The notes under the pieces were generated by a model. It was not told the origin of the DNA, made no database searches, and worked only from the letters and a program-made list of their open reading frames with translations. Source: Elusimicrobiota bacterium (GTDB lineage: Bacteria > Elusimicrobiota > UBA8919). From it: a DNA stretch of 39,015 bases. Within the stretch, counting starts at the first letter, position 1; every line of letters begins with the position of its first letter. Below are positions 1 through 7,212 of the stretch, piece after piece. The translations under genes and the position numbers were made by a program. The stretch spans positions 1 through 39,015 of the forward strand of contig JBFLWK010000016.1 of NCBI GenBank assembly GCA_040757695.1, read 5' to 3'.

Positions 1-121
1 CATCCCAGCATCAGTTAGTTCGTTGCCTTATTAACTGTGGGATTTGGTGTTGGACTGGTCGCTACCCTTTATCCAGTTCGGACTTCCACCGACAAGAATT
101 CAAGGAACTTTCTTGGCACAC
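1..121 (-). mobile_element. 5' end of a group II intron (runs off the left edge)
   Basis: Read on the minus strand, this stretch begins at 121 with GTGTGCC, which fits the GUGYG 5' end of bacterial group II introns. It continues with a CGG-TGGAAGT-CCG hairpin, the counterpart of the common GGGTGAAAGTCCC element of domain I. Next comes GAAC and a second stem, ACTGG/CCAGT, around AAAGGGTAGC. This order of elements matches domain I of bacterial group II introns as I know them. Only about 120 nt are present, so neither the maturase gene nor domains V and VI can be seen. The insertion point lies just after the stop of a small broken reading frame. Confidence 0.55.
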
Positions 122-126
122 TCATA

Positions 127-272
127 TCATTCTCCATTTTTTATGTGTTCAATTGCACAATCATCATACAAAGGAGCCCATGCACTTTCTGTATAAAAAG
201 CATCATATTGATCATTGCCTTCTTTTTTGCTTCATCTTCATCCACATAACCGAACCTTACTTCTACAGCCAT
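127..272 (-). pseudogene. Small ORF, apparently frameshifted, next to the intron
   Basis: The ATG at 272 overlaps the stop of the restriction gene upstream (TAATG), as expected for translational coupling. The frame opens with MAVEVRFGYVDEDEAKK. At a run of six A's (about 215-225) the plausible protein moves to another frame, continuing with NDQYDAFYTESAWAPLYDDC and ending at TGA 127-129. One extra A would give a 48-residue protein. It could be a real frameshift, transcriptional slippage, an assembly error, or chance. I do not recognise the product. Confidence 0.3.
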
Positions 273-973
273 TAAAATTTGACTTCTAATAAAATATTTT
301 CTTTTTTATATAATTCTAAATTGTCAGTATTAAATTCTGGTTTCATTGATACCTTGATATTAAATAAATCAATAAGACACCATCCTGTAATTATGAATTC
401 TTTCTCTTTCTGTTCAAAAGTGTCAAAACATAGTAGTAAATGGTGTCCATCATTTTTAATTTTCTTCTTTGAATTTTTCAATGGAGAAAAGAAAAAATCT
501 CTTGGTGAACCTATATCGCGTCTTGAGGTTGTTTTTACTTCAAGATATGTAATTCCTCCATATTTGTCAGTAATCACTTCATCAGGGTAACCATTTAGAG
601 ATAATCTCTCAAAAGAGGTTATTATTTTGACTTTATCCTTATTTGTGTCAAAAAATAAAGGTATTACTTTATCAGCAAAAATTCCTATTTCATTATTGCA
701 AAAACTTTTCGGTTTTGGTGGATTAACCAATGATTTATAAATATCAAAAGTAATTGGAGTTTTATTATATTTTTTAGCAAAATCATTTACAATAATAGAA
801 ATATCACCCATTAAAAGTTTGTCATTTTCATCTTCTCTATTAATAGGGATAATTTTCTTGTGAATTGTAGATTCCACAACTATATGGAAGTCCAACAAGC
901 TAAACGCACCTATTATCTCTTTAATAATTCTTTCGTAATTGTCCATCCTTTTCTGCAATTCATTGTTTTCCAT
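272..973 (-). CDS. Type II restriction endonuclease, PD-(D/E)XK-like (R-M system 1)
   Basis: This 233-residue protein would cut DNA as the restriction partner of the methyltransferase gene that ends 3 bp upstream. Residues 130-131 (PD) and 145-147 (EVK, in YLEVKTTSR) form a PD...ExK pattern, the metal-binding core of PD-(D/E)XK nucleases, and the spacing is normal. No closer family is recognisable, so the recognition site is unknown. The gene starts with ATG after an AGGAAT ribosome site. The stop overlaps the next small reading frame. The nuclease role rests on the motif plus the methylase neighbour. Confidence 0.65.
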   Translation of the reverse strand: MENNELQKRMDNYERIIKEIIGAFSLLDFHIVVESTIHKKIIPINREDENDKLLMGDISIIVNDFAKKYNKTPITFDIYKSLVNPPKPKSFCNNEIGIFADKVIPLFFDTNKDKVKIITSFERLSLNGYPDEVITDKYGGITYLEVKTTSRRDIGSPRDFFFSPLKNSKKKIKNDGHHLLLCFDTFEQKEKEFIITGWCLIDLFNIKVSMKPEFNTDNLELYKKENILLEVKF

Positions 974-976
974 TTA

Positions 977-2242
977 TTATTCCTTTTTAAATATCAAAAT
1001 ATATTCTTTTTGCATCACATTATACAAACCAAAAATTATTTTTTCTATTTTCTGGTCTAAACAAAAACCGATACTCTGACAGTAGTCAATAACATTTCGG
1101 GCGGTATTAACTTCTTGTCCTTGATAGGTAACATTCCCAATAACAATTGCACAATATTTTTGTGGTTTTAGCACACGATACATTTCGCTGTATGCTTTTT
1201 CCATATCTTTTTCATAAAGTTCAAATTTTTCAAAACCGCTTCCACGGACACCAATAAAGTCATCTTTGACTTTTTTTAAATCATAGCCCAGTGCTTCTAA
1301 TGAATGTGCATCATTTTCAACATAATTAAGGGCAATTGAATAAGGCGGAGAAGTAATTATTCCGTCCATGCTATTGTTTTCTAATGGCAGATGCCGAGCA
1401 TCTTTTTTTTCTATTTTGACATTTCCGAGTTTTAACTCGAGTTTTTCCTTCACTCCAACAAAATCTTTTAGTGAATTTGTCATTTTTACAACATTTTCCT
1501 TAAATGCTTGATGGAATTGTTTTCCTCTTCTTGCAACATCACTATGAGCAATAAGTTCAGCAACTTTATAAAAATTTCTCACCTTCCCAACTCCCAATTT
1601 TTCTACTCTTTTCTCGCCAAATAAAATAGCATCTCTCATTTCAATTATTTCATCTGCCACATCAATTGACTCTGTTTTACTTTTGGAAACCAAAACACAA
1701 ACTGATGAAATATCATAACCAATACAATTTATTCCTAAAAGTATTGATTCTAACGCTGTCGTGCCACTGCCGATAAATGGATCTAAAACCGTTTCACCTT
1801 TTTTTATCTGTAAAATATTTAGTAATGCCCGAATCATCTGGGGATGAAATTTTCCTTTATACGGATAAAACCAGTGAGTTAAATACTGATTTACAGAACG
1901 GGTTTGATTTTTTTGTTGTATATAATAATAATCGCTTGTCTCTTCATTTACTTTTTCAAAATATGCTGTTCTTTGTCTTATGATTTCTGCTGTTTCAAAA
2001 TCACAGTTTGTCAAAATTTCTCTTAAACCATTTGTGATTTTTACATCTAATCCAAATGACTCTAATTCCAATTTTGCCAAATGCAACTCATAAATAAACT
2101 GTACATTATTGAAAAGTTGTAATTCAATCCCGCTCTTTCTGTTTTCTAGTTTGTTATATGTAGAAAGGGCGGAGTCAACAGTTTTAGTTTTTGATGGCGT
2201 TAATACAGTAGATATTTTTTCTTTTACTGTTTTGTATTTCAT
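977..2242 (-). CDS. DNA methyltransferase, N4-cytosine/N6-adenine type (R-M system 1)
   Basis: A 421-residue AdoMet-dependent DNA methylase. The AdoMet motif DPFIGSGTT lies at residues 154-162, preceded by the GKFHP signature seen in many site-specific methylases. The catalytic TSPPY lies at 297-301. Motif I therefore precedes motif IV, unlike the beta-class enzymes elsewhere in this window. SPPY favours N4-cytosine but does not prove it. The ATG overlaps the stop of the MNT gene upstream (ATGA), and the nuclease gene follows after 3 bp, so the two should be co-expressed. No specificity can be assigned. Confidence 0.85.
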   Translation of the reverse strand: MKYKTVKEKISTVLTPSKTKTVDSALSTYNKLENRKSGIELQLFNNVQFIYELHLAKLELESFGLDVKITNGLREILTNCDFETAEIIRQRTAYFEKVNEETSDYYYIQQKNQTRSVNQYLTHWFYPYKGKFHPQMIRALLNILQIKKGETVLDPFIGSGTTALESILLGINCIGYDISSVCVLVSKSKTESIDVADEIIEMRDAILFGEKRVEKLGVGKVRNFYKVAELIAHSDVARRGKQFHQAFKENVVKMTNSLKDFVGVKEKLELKLGNVKIEKKDARHLPLENNSMDGIITSPPYSIALNYVENDAHSLEALGYDLKKVKDDFIGVRGSGFEKFELYEKDMEKAYSEMYRVLKPQKYCAIVIGNVTYQGQEVNTARNVIDYCQSIGFCLDQKIEKIIFGLYNVMQKEYILIFKKE

Positions 2243-2727
2243 CTGTAATCAAATTTCTCGCCTGCTTTTATCGGGAATACCCAGCCGATATCTTTCTTTT
2301 TTACACCTCTACGAGTAAGCCATTCAATAAGTTCATCCCGTTTTTTTGTCAAGAAATTATCTTTCTCATATAGTATTACACCTTCATAAAGCGCATCCAT
2401 TATGAAACCTGTTTTTGAAAGAATATACCCTTCTAATTCTTTTGGTGTAATCCATACCGCTTCAATACCAAATTTTACACTGTGTTCTATCGGTACCTTC
2501 TGCTTACCACGTTCTCTAAAGTCAACAAGCCCCTCAATAATTACTAATAAATCAATATCATTTTCCCATGAAGAAAACGGTTTCGCAGTTCCCCGTCCTA
2601 CACTGCCGTAAAGAAGTAGCCCCAAAAAATTATCAGTGAAATATGAATAGACACGTTCAAAATATTTTTTTATTGGCGGAATATAATCCTGCTGTTTTAT
2701 CTTATCTAAGTTTTGTAATTCTATCAT
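2239..2727 (-). CDS. MNT-type nucleotidyltransferase, putative antitoxin of a HEPN/MNT pair
   Basis: A 162-residue minimal nucleotidyltransferase. The DNA polymerase-beta-like core is clear: GSVGRGTAKPFSSWENDIDL, with the Gly-Ser helix and the paired Asp residues (DID) that bind metal. In HEPN/MNT systems the MNT protein neutralises the HEPN RNase, in studied cases by nucleotidylating it. Here the gene overlaps the HEPN gene by 26 bp in another frame. Its own stop overlaps the methylase start of R-M system 1. Antitoxin function is inferred from family and pairing only. Confidence 0.75.
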   Translation of the reverse strand: MIELQNLDKIKQQDYIPPIKKYFERVYSYFTDNFLGLLLYGSVGRGTAKPFSSWENDIDLLVIIEGLVDFRERGKQKVPIEHSVKFGIEAVWITPKELEGYILSKTGFIMDALYEGVILYEKDNFLTKKRDELIEWLTRRGVKKKDIGWVFPIKAGEKFDYR

Positions 2728-2950
2728 ACAGATTTGTTAAACTTTCTTTTATAATTTCCTTTCCAGGATAATGCGTTTTTTTTATCTCAACACCCAAAAA
2801 ACAACCAACCGCTTTACAACATTTTTCTAAACACTGTTGTATATGATATACACTGGCATCATAATCTTCAATCTCATAAAGTTTAATTGCAGTGTCAAAA
2901 TCGTTAAAACTGAGTCTGAACCATTCTTTTGTTTCTATAAAATTGTTCAT
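2702..2950 (-). CDS. Short HEPN-domain protein, partner of the MNT gene
   Basis: An 82-residue protein with the HEPN pattern: an N-terminal helix around EWFRLSFNDFDTAIKLYE, then YHIQQCLEKCCKAVG and a KTHYPG turn. HEPN proteins usually have about 120-140 residues and, when toxic, an R(X)4-6H motif in the C-terminal half. This one stops early and shows no such motif, so it may be a truncated or non-catalytic member. It starts 3 bp after the methylase of R-M system 2 and overlaps the MNT gene. Confidence 0.65.
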   Translation of the reverse strand: MNNFIETKEWFRLSFNDFDTAIKLYEIEDYDASVYHIQQCLEKCCKAVGCFLGVEIKKTHYPGKEIIKESLTNLYDRITKLR

Positions 2951-2953
2951 TTC

Positions 2954-3898
2954 TTATATTGGAAAAGAAATTTTTGTCCCAAAATTAAATTTCCTTGGGT
3001 CAACTCTTTTGTCATTAAGCCGATACTGTTTTCGACTCTTTGTCCTTTTTGTAAAACCGGGTTTTTGAGTATTTTGAAAAATTATTTCGTAATTCTGACT
3101 TTTGTCAAACAATTCTTTTTGTTTTATTCCAAGTTTCTCTTTAATGACATCCAAAAAAGCAGGATTAACTTCATAACTAATTGAATTTCTATCAAGCAAA
3201 GCCGCAACTTTTGTTGTCGTTCCACTTCCTAAAAACGGGTCAAGAACAGTGTCTCCAACGAAACTATACATTTTTATCAAACGGCGAGGCAATTCCTCAG
3301 GGAACATTGCGAGATGCCCGTTTTGTTTTTCACCGGCAAAATTCCAATGTCCATAAAAATATTTCACCCATTCCTCATGACTCATTTTTGATTCTTCTTT
3401 TTGCTCCCTTGTTGGAACAGGCGATTTACCCAATTTTTTGAACAATAAAATAAATTCATAATCAATAGAAATCATTCCATTTCTTGGATAAGGATAGGAA
3501 CCCATCACCGTTGCACCACCAGTTGTTTTGCAGGTTGTAACTTTCTGCCAGATAATTGCACCCATATAATCAAAACCGATTTTTTCACAAAAATTCACAA
3601 TCGTTTCTCGTATAGGAATAATTTTATATCTGCCATAAATTACTGAGCGGGCAAATTGGTCACCAATGTTAACACATAACCTGCAACCTGGATGCAAAAC
3701 ACGATAACATTCAGCCCAAACTTTATTGAGTGAATCAACATATTCCTCATAGCTCTGGTGAAAACCAATCTGATTTTTACAACCATAATCCTTTAATTGC
3801 CAGTAGGGTGGTGATGTAACCACTAAATGAACCGATTCATCTTTCAGTTCTCTCATATTTCTAGAATCACCAATAATAATTTTGTGAGATGTTTTCAT
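2954..3898 (-). CDS. DNA methyltransferase, beta class, probably N4-cytosine (R-M system 2)
   Basis: A 314-residue site-specific methylase. The catalytic motif TSPPYW is at residues 28-33 and the AdoMet-binding DPFLGSGTT at 220-228, the beta-class order with the target-recognition region between them. SPPYW is typical of N4-cytosine enzymes. It follows, 7 bp downstream, the gene for an MjaI-like nuclease. MjaI cuts CTAG, so this enzyme probably protects CTAG or a related site. That specificity is inferred from the partner. The full motif set suggests an active enzyme. Confidence 0.85.
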   Translation of the reverse strand: MKTSHKIIIGDSRNMRELKDESVHLVVTSPPYWQLKDYGCKNQIGFHQSYEEYVDSLNKVWAECYRVLHPGCRLCVNIGDQFARSVIYGRYKIIPIRETIVNFCEKIGFDYMGAIIWQKVTTCKTTGGATVMGSYPYPRNGMISIDYEFILLFKKLGKSPVPTREQKEESKMSHEEWVKYFYGHWNFAGEKQNGHLAMFPEELPRRLIKMYSFVGDTVLDPFLGSGTTTKVAALLDRNSISYEVNPAFLDVIKEKLGIKQKELFDKSQNYEIIFQNTQKPGFTKRTKSRKQYRLNDKRVDPRKFNFGTKISFPI

Positions 3899-3905
3899 AA
3901 AATTA

Positions 3906-4505
3906 TCAAATTTCGCTTGCGTCTATTTCTAATCCTGTTTTTGTTTTTTTATAGTAGATTACTTTGACTTTAATTTCTTCACTTAAAGCATTTTTGGTTT
4001 TATATGTTATTGGTTTTATAGATATTGGAATGTTTCCCACAAAACCATCAATACCTTGTGATTCTTCTTTTGGTTCTGCTAATCTATAATCTACTTTCTT
4101 TATCTTTGCAATTTTCTTCAAAACTGCTTCCTGAAATCTTAACCCGATAAAAGTTTTTTCAAGCACTAAATCGTCTACCCATTTTTTTATCAATGGCTCA
4201 TCAATCAATTTAACGGCTTCCTGTAAATTTAATATCATTTCTTTTATTTTTTCTACAGCATCGTTGATAGCATCGGGATATTTTCTGAGATACCAATTTT
4301 TCCAGCCCATATATGTTCTTTCAGGACATTCTTTTATCAGTTCCGATAGTTGCCCTACTACTCTTGGTCTCGTTCCCTGAGCATTTTGATTGGCAAGATT
4401 TATTATTTGAGTTGTATATTTGGGAAAATCTTTTATTTCACCAATAAGTTCTTGTTTTAACTCATCATTTTTAATCTTGATAATATTTTTCATTTTCAAT
4501 GCCAT
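3906..4505 (-). CDS. MjaI-family type II restriction endonuclease (R-M system 2)
   Basis: A 199-residue protein that I recognise as MjaI-like from the segment NLANQNAQGTRPRVVGQLSE near residues 37-56. The family prototype from Methanocaldococcus jannaschii cuts CTAG. A C-terminal stretch (GIDGFVGNIPISIKP) may hold nuclease residues, with an acidic residue before a KP. The start overlaps the 3' end of the BMC pentamer gene by 10 bp, so the R-M pair is tied to BMC transcription. An alternative ATG lies four codons inside. Specificity here is untested. Confidence 0.75.
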   Translation of the reverse strand: MALKMKNIIKIKNDELKQELIGEIKDFPKYTTQIINLANQNAQGTRPRVVGQLSELIKECPERTYMGWKNWYLRKYPDAINDAVEKIKEMILNLQEAVKLIDEPLIKKWVDDLVLEKTFIGLRFQEAVLKKIAKIKKVDYRLAEPKEESQGIDGFVGNIPISIKPITYKTKNALSEEIKVKVIYYKKTKTGLEIDASEI

Positions 4506-4795
4506 TTTTTGGTCTGACCTTTGGAAAATACCGTGTCAATAATTCCGCAGATGATTGTTCTTACTGGTGCAACTTTGTCGTTTAATATCTGACGGGCAGA
4601 GTTGCCTTCGTCCATCACCAAAACGGTATTGCCAATCCCTGCGTCAATGTATTTGTCAACCGCAAGCATAATATCTTCGTCAATAAATTTCCCTGAAATA
4701 CCGTCAAGCCGTCTCACTAAAAGAAGTTTTGTGTTTTCTAATGATTTATGTTTTCTGGTCGCCCAGACATTTCCCACAACTCTTGCTATGAACAT
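4496..4795 (-). CDS. BMC pentameric vertex protein, EutN/CcmL family (copy 1)
   Basis: A 99-residue protein of the EutN/CcmL family (BMC-P), whose pentamers cap the vertices of the microcompartment shell. The family start, MFIARVVGNVWATRKH, is followed by NTKLLLVRRLDG, VDKYIDAGIGNTVLV and the closing IICGIIDTV. It is the most divergent of the three copies: it has AVDKYIDAG where the others have AVDVVGAG or AVDAVGAG. A GGGAG ribosome site precedes the ATG. It is the last BMC gene in the transcription direction and is followed at once by the MjaI-type nuclease. Confidence 0.88.
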   Translation of the reverse strand: MFIARVVGNVWATRKHKSLENTKLLLVRRLDGISGKFIDEDIMLAVDKYIDAGIGNTVLVMDEGNSARQILNDKVAPVRTIICGIIDTVFSKGQTKKWH

Positions 4796-4813
4796 TTTTG
4801 CTCCCTATTATGT

Positions 4814-5563
4814 TTATCTCTTCCAACTTTTATGCCTTAATATCTCAAGTTCTTTTATCAGTGGATGCCAGTATTTTTTATCTTTTTTTCGCTCTAATAA
4901 CTCTTCATCTTGCAACAATTCTGTCAATTTTGCTATATTTTTTTTAATCGCTGCAGCCAGAAGCGGTCTTTTTTTGATACATTCCCGTGCCAAATTTATA
5001 TTTTTATCTGTCAGTTCAATCAATTTATCAATACTCCGACATTCGCATAACCACCACTTAATTTTTTCGTCAGATGGTTTTCTTGTTAAAATTATATCAT
5101 TTTCAACGAGTCGGTTAAGCATTAGCCAATCTTTATCTCTCTGCGTTTTTTTGCTTTGCACCAAATCCGTTAATCCAATTATATCAATCCTTTTGTTTTC
5201 TACCAATTTGAGTGTATATCGTCGCTGCCATAATTTATCAAAATCATCACATCCTCGTAATTTTGCGATAATATCAATCCTCAAATTTTTTGCTGGTTCA
5301 GCATAACATCTGAAATGGCATGCATGTCCTTCTTCAAGAAATTCTTTTTTTAGCGGTGGTACATAGATATTTTTTGCTTTAAGTGCAGAAAGCACCTTTT
5401 TAAGTTTATTAAGATTTTGTGTATCACAAAAAATAACGAAATCAGAGTCCCTGCTAAACTCTGCGGCACCGTATATGATGCATGCCTGACCGCCTATTAA
5501 AAGACTTTTTACACCAAATTTCTGGAAAGTAAAAAGGACTTTTAGTATCGGGTTCCGGGTCAA
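4814..5563 (-). CDS. Nucleotidyltransferase-like protein with small overlapping partner (module A)
   Basis: A 249-residue protein. The N-terminal part has the nucleotidyltransferase core: GGQACIIYGAAEFSRDSDFV, with the Gly-Gly turn and the D-x-D metal pair. The C-terminal half is charged and helical, without a family I recognise. The likely start is a TTG at 5563, since no ATG precedes the core. It overlaps the upstream 72-residue gene by 110 bp. Related enzymes occur in AbiE-like and MNT toxin-antitoxin systems, so a selfish or defence module is plausible. It separates two eutN genes. Confidence 0.65.
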   Translation of the reverse strand: MTRNPILKVLFTFQKFGVKSLLIGGQACIIYGAAEFSRDSDFVIFCDTQNLNKLKKVLSALKAKNIYVPPLKKEFLEEGHACHFRCYAEPAKNLRIDIIAKLRGCDDFDKLWQRRYTLKLVENKRIDIIGLTDLVQSKKTQRDKDWLMLNRLVENDIILTRKPSDEKIKWWLCECRSIDKLIELTDKNINLARECIKKRPLLAAAIKKNIAKLTELLQDEELLERKKDKKYWHPLIKELEILRHKSWKR

Positions 5564-5672
5564 GATCCCCTCCGATAGCCAAGTATAATTCCCACAATTT
5601 ACCAGTTTCCAGCAATCTTTCTGCCGGTGTGAGTTTTAGCCATTCCATTTCTTCAGTTGTGTATTTCTTCAT
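5454..5672 (-). CDS. Small partner protein of nucleotidyltransferase module A
   Basis: A 72-residue protein of unknown function. Its first half is distinctive (EEMEWLKLTPAERLLETGKL, then WELYLAIGGDLDPEPD). The last third overlaps the nucleotidyltransferase start in another frame and may be less constrained. A second small gene with the same layout (11399-11596, LDYLMSLTTGQRFKMMHD) precedes the other nucleotidyltransferase. The paired arrangement suggests a two-gene cassette. An AGGA site precedes the ATG, which lies 2 bp after the eutN copy 2 stop. Confidence 0.6.
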   Translation of the reverse strand: MKKYTTEEMEWLKLTPAERLLETGKLWELYLAIGGDLDPEPDTKSPFYFPEIWCKKSFNRRSGMHHIRCRRV

Positions 5673-5674
5673 TC

Positions 5675-5956
5675 CTATATGACCAGATTTATTCCGTCAA
5701 TTATACCGACAATCGCAGCATCTACTGGAGGTGTATCAGCCAGAGATGTCCCGCCACAGGCAACCGCAGCTTCACGAGCACCAACATAAAAAACAAATTC
5801 AGAAGCGCCTGCACCGACGACATCTACAGCAACGAGAGGTTCACCTTTGGGCTTTTTATCCCATGTCAGCGGCTGAACAAGAAGCAGTTTTTTCCCTTCT
5901 AATGATCCATATTTTTGTGTTGCAACAACCCTGCCTATAATTTTCCCTGCAAACAT
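5675..5956 (-). CDS. BMC pentameric vertex protein, EutN/CcmL family (copy 2)
   Basis: A 93-residue BMC-P protein. It begins MFAGKIIGRVVATQKYGSLE, continues with GKKLLLVQPL and the family hallmark LVAVDVVGAGASEFVF, and ends with DAAIVGIIDGINLV. Such pentamers close the shell vertices. It lies between the lipoprotein gene, with palindromic repeats in the gap, and nucleotidyltransferase module A. No good ribosome site is visible. Three different pentamer genes in one locus could form alternative or mixed vertices. That is inference. Confidence 0.92.
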   Translation of the reverse strand: MFAGKIIGRVVATQKYGSLEGKKLLLVQPLTWDKKPKGEPLVAVDVVGAGASEFVFYVGAREAAVACGGTSLADTPPVDAAIVGIIDGINLVI

Positions 5957-5971
5957 TTTTCGCTTCGCTCT

Positions 5972-6076
5972 CCGAGAATGAATTCTCGGCTACAGTATGG
6001 TTTGAATTTTCATTCACTTCGTTCACCCCCGAATGAATTCGGGGGCTACATCATTGACGGCAGGTTGAAATCTGCC
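5972..6076. repeat. Cluster of short palindromes with a GA loop
   Basis: In the 138-bp gap between eutN copy 2 and the lipoprotein gene lie CCGAGAAT-GA-ATTCTCGG (5972-5989), CCCCCGAAT-GA-ATTCGGGGG (6026-6045) and a weaker GGCAG-GTTGAAAT-CTGCC (6059-6076). The first two are followed by GCTAC. The stem-GA-stem plus GCTA(C/A) design recurs at 34221-34242. They look like REP-type dispersed repeats. They are not followed by T-runs, so they are not clear terminators. Confidence 0.7.
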
Positions 6077-6094
6077 ATTCCACAAATTCTTTTT

Positions 6095-6721
6095 TTACTG
6101 TAATTCCTTCCAAAATGGCTTTAATGATTTTTTTAGCGAACTGACAACCAAGCCGACTGCTGTATTTATATCTAACGCTTCGTAACTTTTTGAATCGCTC
6201 CATACAACCTCGCCAGTTAAACCATCTGTAATTTTTGCCGAAATAGATACGGATGCGGATACTGTAAAAACATTGGCATCTTCAAGCCCGAATGCAGAAC
6301 CCGTCGGAAGAACAGTCGTTCCGCTTATCGGATATGCTTTATCTGATATTACAATTTTACCCTTTTCCTTAAACACCAACAATTTATTTGATGGATTAAA
6401 CTCAATTACATTCCCGGAAATTATTGCATCAACCCCAAGTGATTTTGTATCGCTGATATTCTGAATATCTGTTCTATCAATAACATTCAGTCCTGCGGAC
6501 AAAAACTGTCTTATGAACTCGTTGCTTACTGCATCACCACCATCACCTGAAAATTTTAAGACAGCGATTTTTTTTATACTTGAAAAATCATAACCCTTTT
6601 TAATAACTGTTTTTGTTGTTGCACAACCGAAAAAGGCAGGTAAAAGGTAAAAGGTAAAAGGTAAAAGGTAAAACCACTTCCAATAATTTTTAATTTTTAA
6701 TTTTACATTTTTAATTGTCAC
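6095..6721 (-). CDS. Lipoprotein with CsgG/penicillin-binding-activator-like fold
   Basis: A 208-residue predicted lipoprotein. A hydrophobic signal (WFYLLPFTFYLLPAFFGC) ends in a lipobox Cys near residue 33. The mature part (KKIAVLKFSGDGGDAVSNEF, DRTDIQNI, GVDAIISGNVIEF, TDGLTGEVVWSDSKSY) follows the pattern of CsgG-like or GNA1162-like envelope lipoproteins. The start is a GTG inside a GTGA overlap with the TPR gene. The signal peptide is encoded by a 7-bp tandem repeat. Why an envelope lipoprotein sits in a BMC operon is unclear. Confidence 0.7.
   Translation of the reverse strand: MTIKNVKLKIKNYWKWFYLLPFTFYLLPAFFGCATTKTVIKKGYDFSSIKKIAVLKFSGDGGDAVSNEFIRQFLSAGLNVIDRTDIQNISDTKSLGVDAIISGNVIEFNPSNKLLVFKEKGKIVISDKAYPISGTTVLPTGSAFGLEDANVFTVSASVSISAKITDGLTGEVVWSDSKSYEALDINTAVGLVVSSLKKSLKPFWKELQ
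6639..6673. repeat. Tandem 7-bp repeat (GGTAAAA x5) encoding a signal peptide
   Basis: Five perfect copies of GGTAAAA lie inside the lipoprotein gene. On the coding strand, TTTTACC repeats read F-Y-L-L-P-F-T in every frame, because 7 is not a multiple of 3. Any copy-number change leaves the peptide hydrophobic, but it alters the downstream frame unless it comes in threes. Further AT microrepeats (6686-6715) encode the residues before it. Confidence 0.9.
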
Positions 6722-7212
6722 TTTGCACCCCCTAAAAACTGAATATGTTTTTTTGCTATTTCTTTGAAATCAGAATTTTTTACAAGTTTAGTCCAGTATA
6801 AAATTGCATTTTCTTTTTCATCTTTTTTTTCATAAAGAACAGCGAGTGTATATTGTATTGCTGGAAGACTTTTATCTTCCTGCTTATTCTTTTTGGCTTC
6901 TTTTATTAAGTATTCTTCTGCTGCTTTTAAGTGGGCTTCGGCTTCCCATAAACTGTTTTTTTGCAAAAACATCATTCCGAGTGCGACATCGGGAAGCGGC
7001 GATTTTTCATCCAGCTTTTTTGCTTCAAGAAGTATCTTTACCGCTTCGTCGTATTTTTTCTCTTTAATAAGCTTGTTACCTTCTGCTACAAGTTGGTTCA
7101 CATCCTGTGCATTAAGTAAAGTGTAAAGTGTAAAGTAAAAAGTGTAAAGTAAAAACCATTTCCATGTTCCGCGTCGGTTCTGCGTTTTGTTTCGCGTCTG
7201 TTCTGCGTTCAT
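6718..7212 (-). CDS. Exported TPR-like protein
   Basis: A 164-residue protein with a signal-like hydrophobic stretch (WFLLYTFYFTLYTLLNAQ, about residues 18-35). Helical repeats follow, of tetratricopeptide type: NKLIKEKKYDEAVKILLEAK, LGMMFLQKNSLWEAEAHLKA and YTLAVLYEKKDEKENAILYW. Such proteins usually act as scaffolds in envelope complexes. The start overlaps the rpiB copy 1 stop and the end overlaps the lipoprotein start, so TPR protein and lipoprotein are probably partners. The whole N-terminus is encoded by microrepeats. Confidence 0.7.
   Translation of the reverse strand: MNAEQTRNKTQNRRGTWKWFLLYTFYFTLYTLLNAQDVNQLVAEGNKLIKEKKYDEAVKILLEAKKLDEKSPLPDVALGMMFLQKNSLWEAEAHLKAAEEYLIKEAKKNKQEDKSLPAIQYTLAVLYEKKDEKENAILYWTKLVKNSDFKEIAKKHIQFLGGAK
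7114..7211. repeat. Two microrepeat tracts covering the N-terminus of the TPR gene
   Basis: 7114-7157 is built from variants of GTAAA and GTGTAAA and encodes the hydrophobic signal. 7169-7211 is built from GCGTC(T/G)GTTCTGCGTT variants and encodes the residues before it. Both are degenerate direct repeats like those in the intergenic gaps, but here they lie in frame. Confidence 0.8.

Noticed and set aside
4602-5306. Long plus-strand frame of 234 codons
   Set aside because: Shadow of eutN copy 1 and the nucleotidyltransferase on the minus strand; Ser/Leu/Ile-rich with no family pattern.
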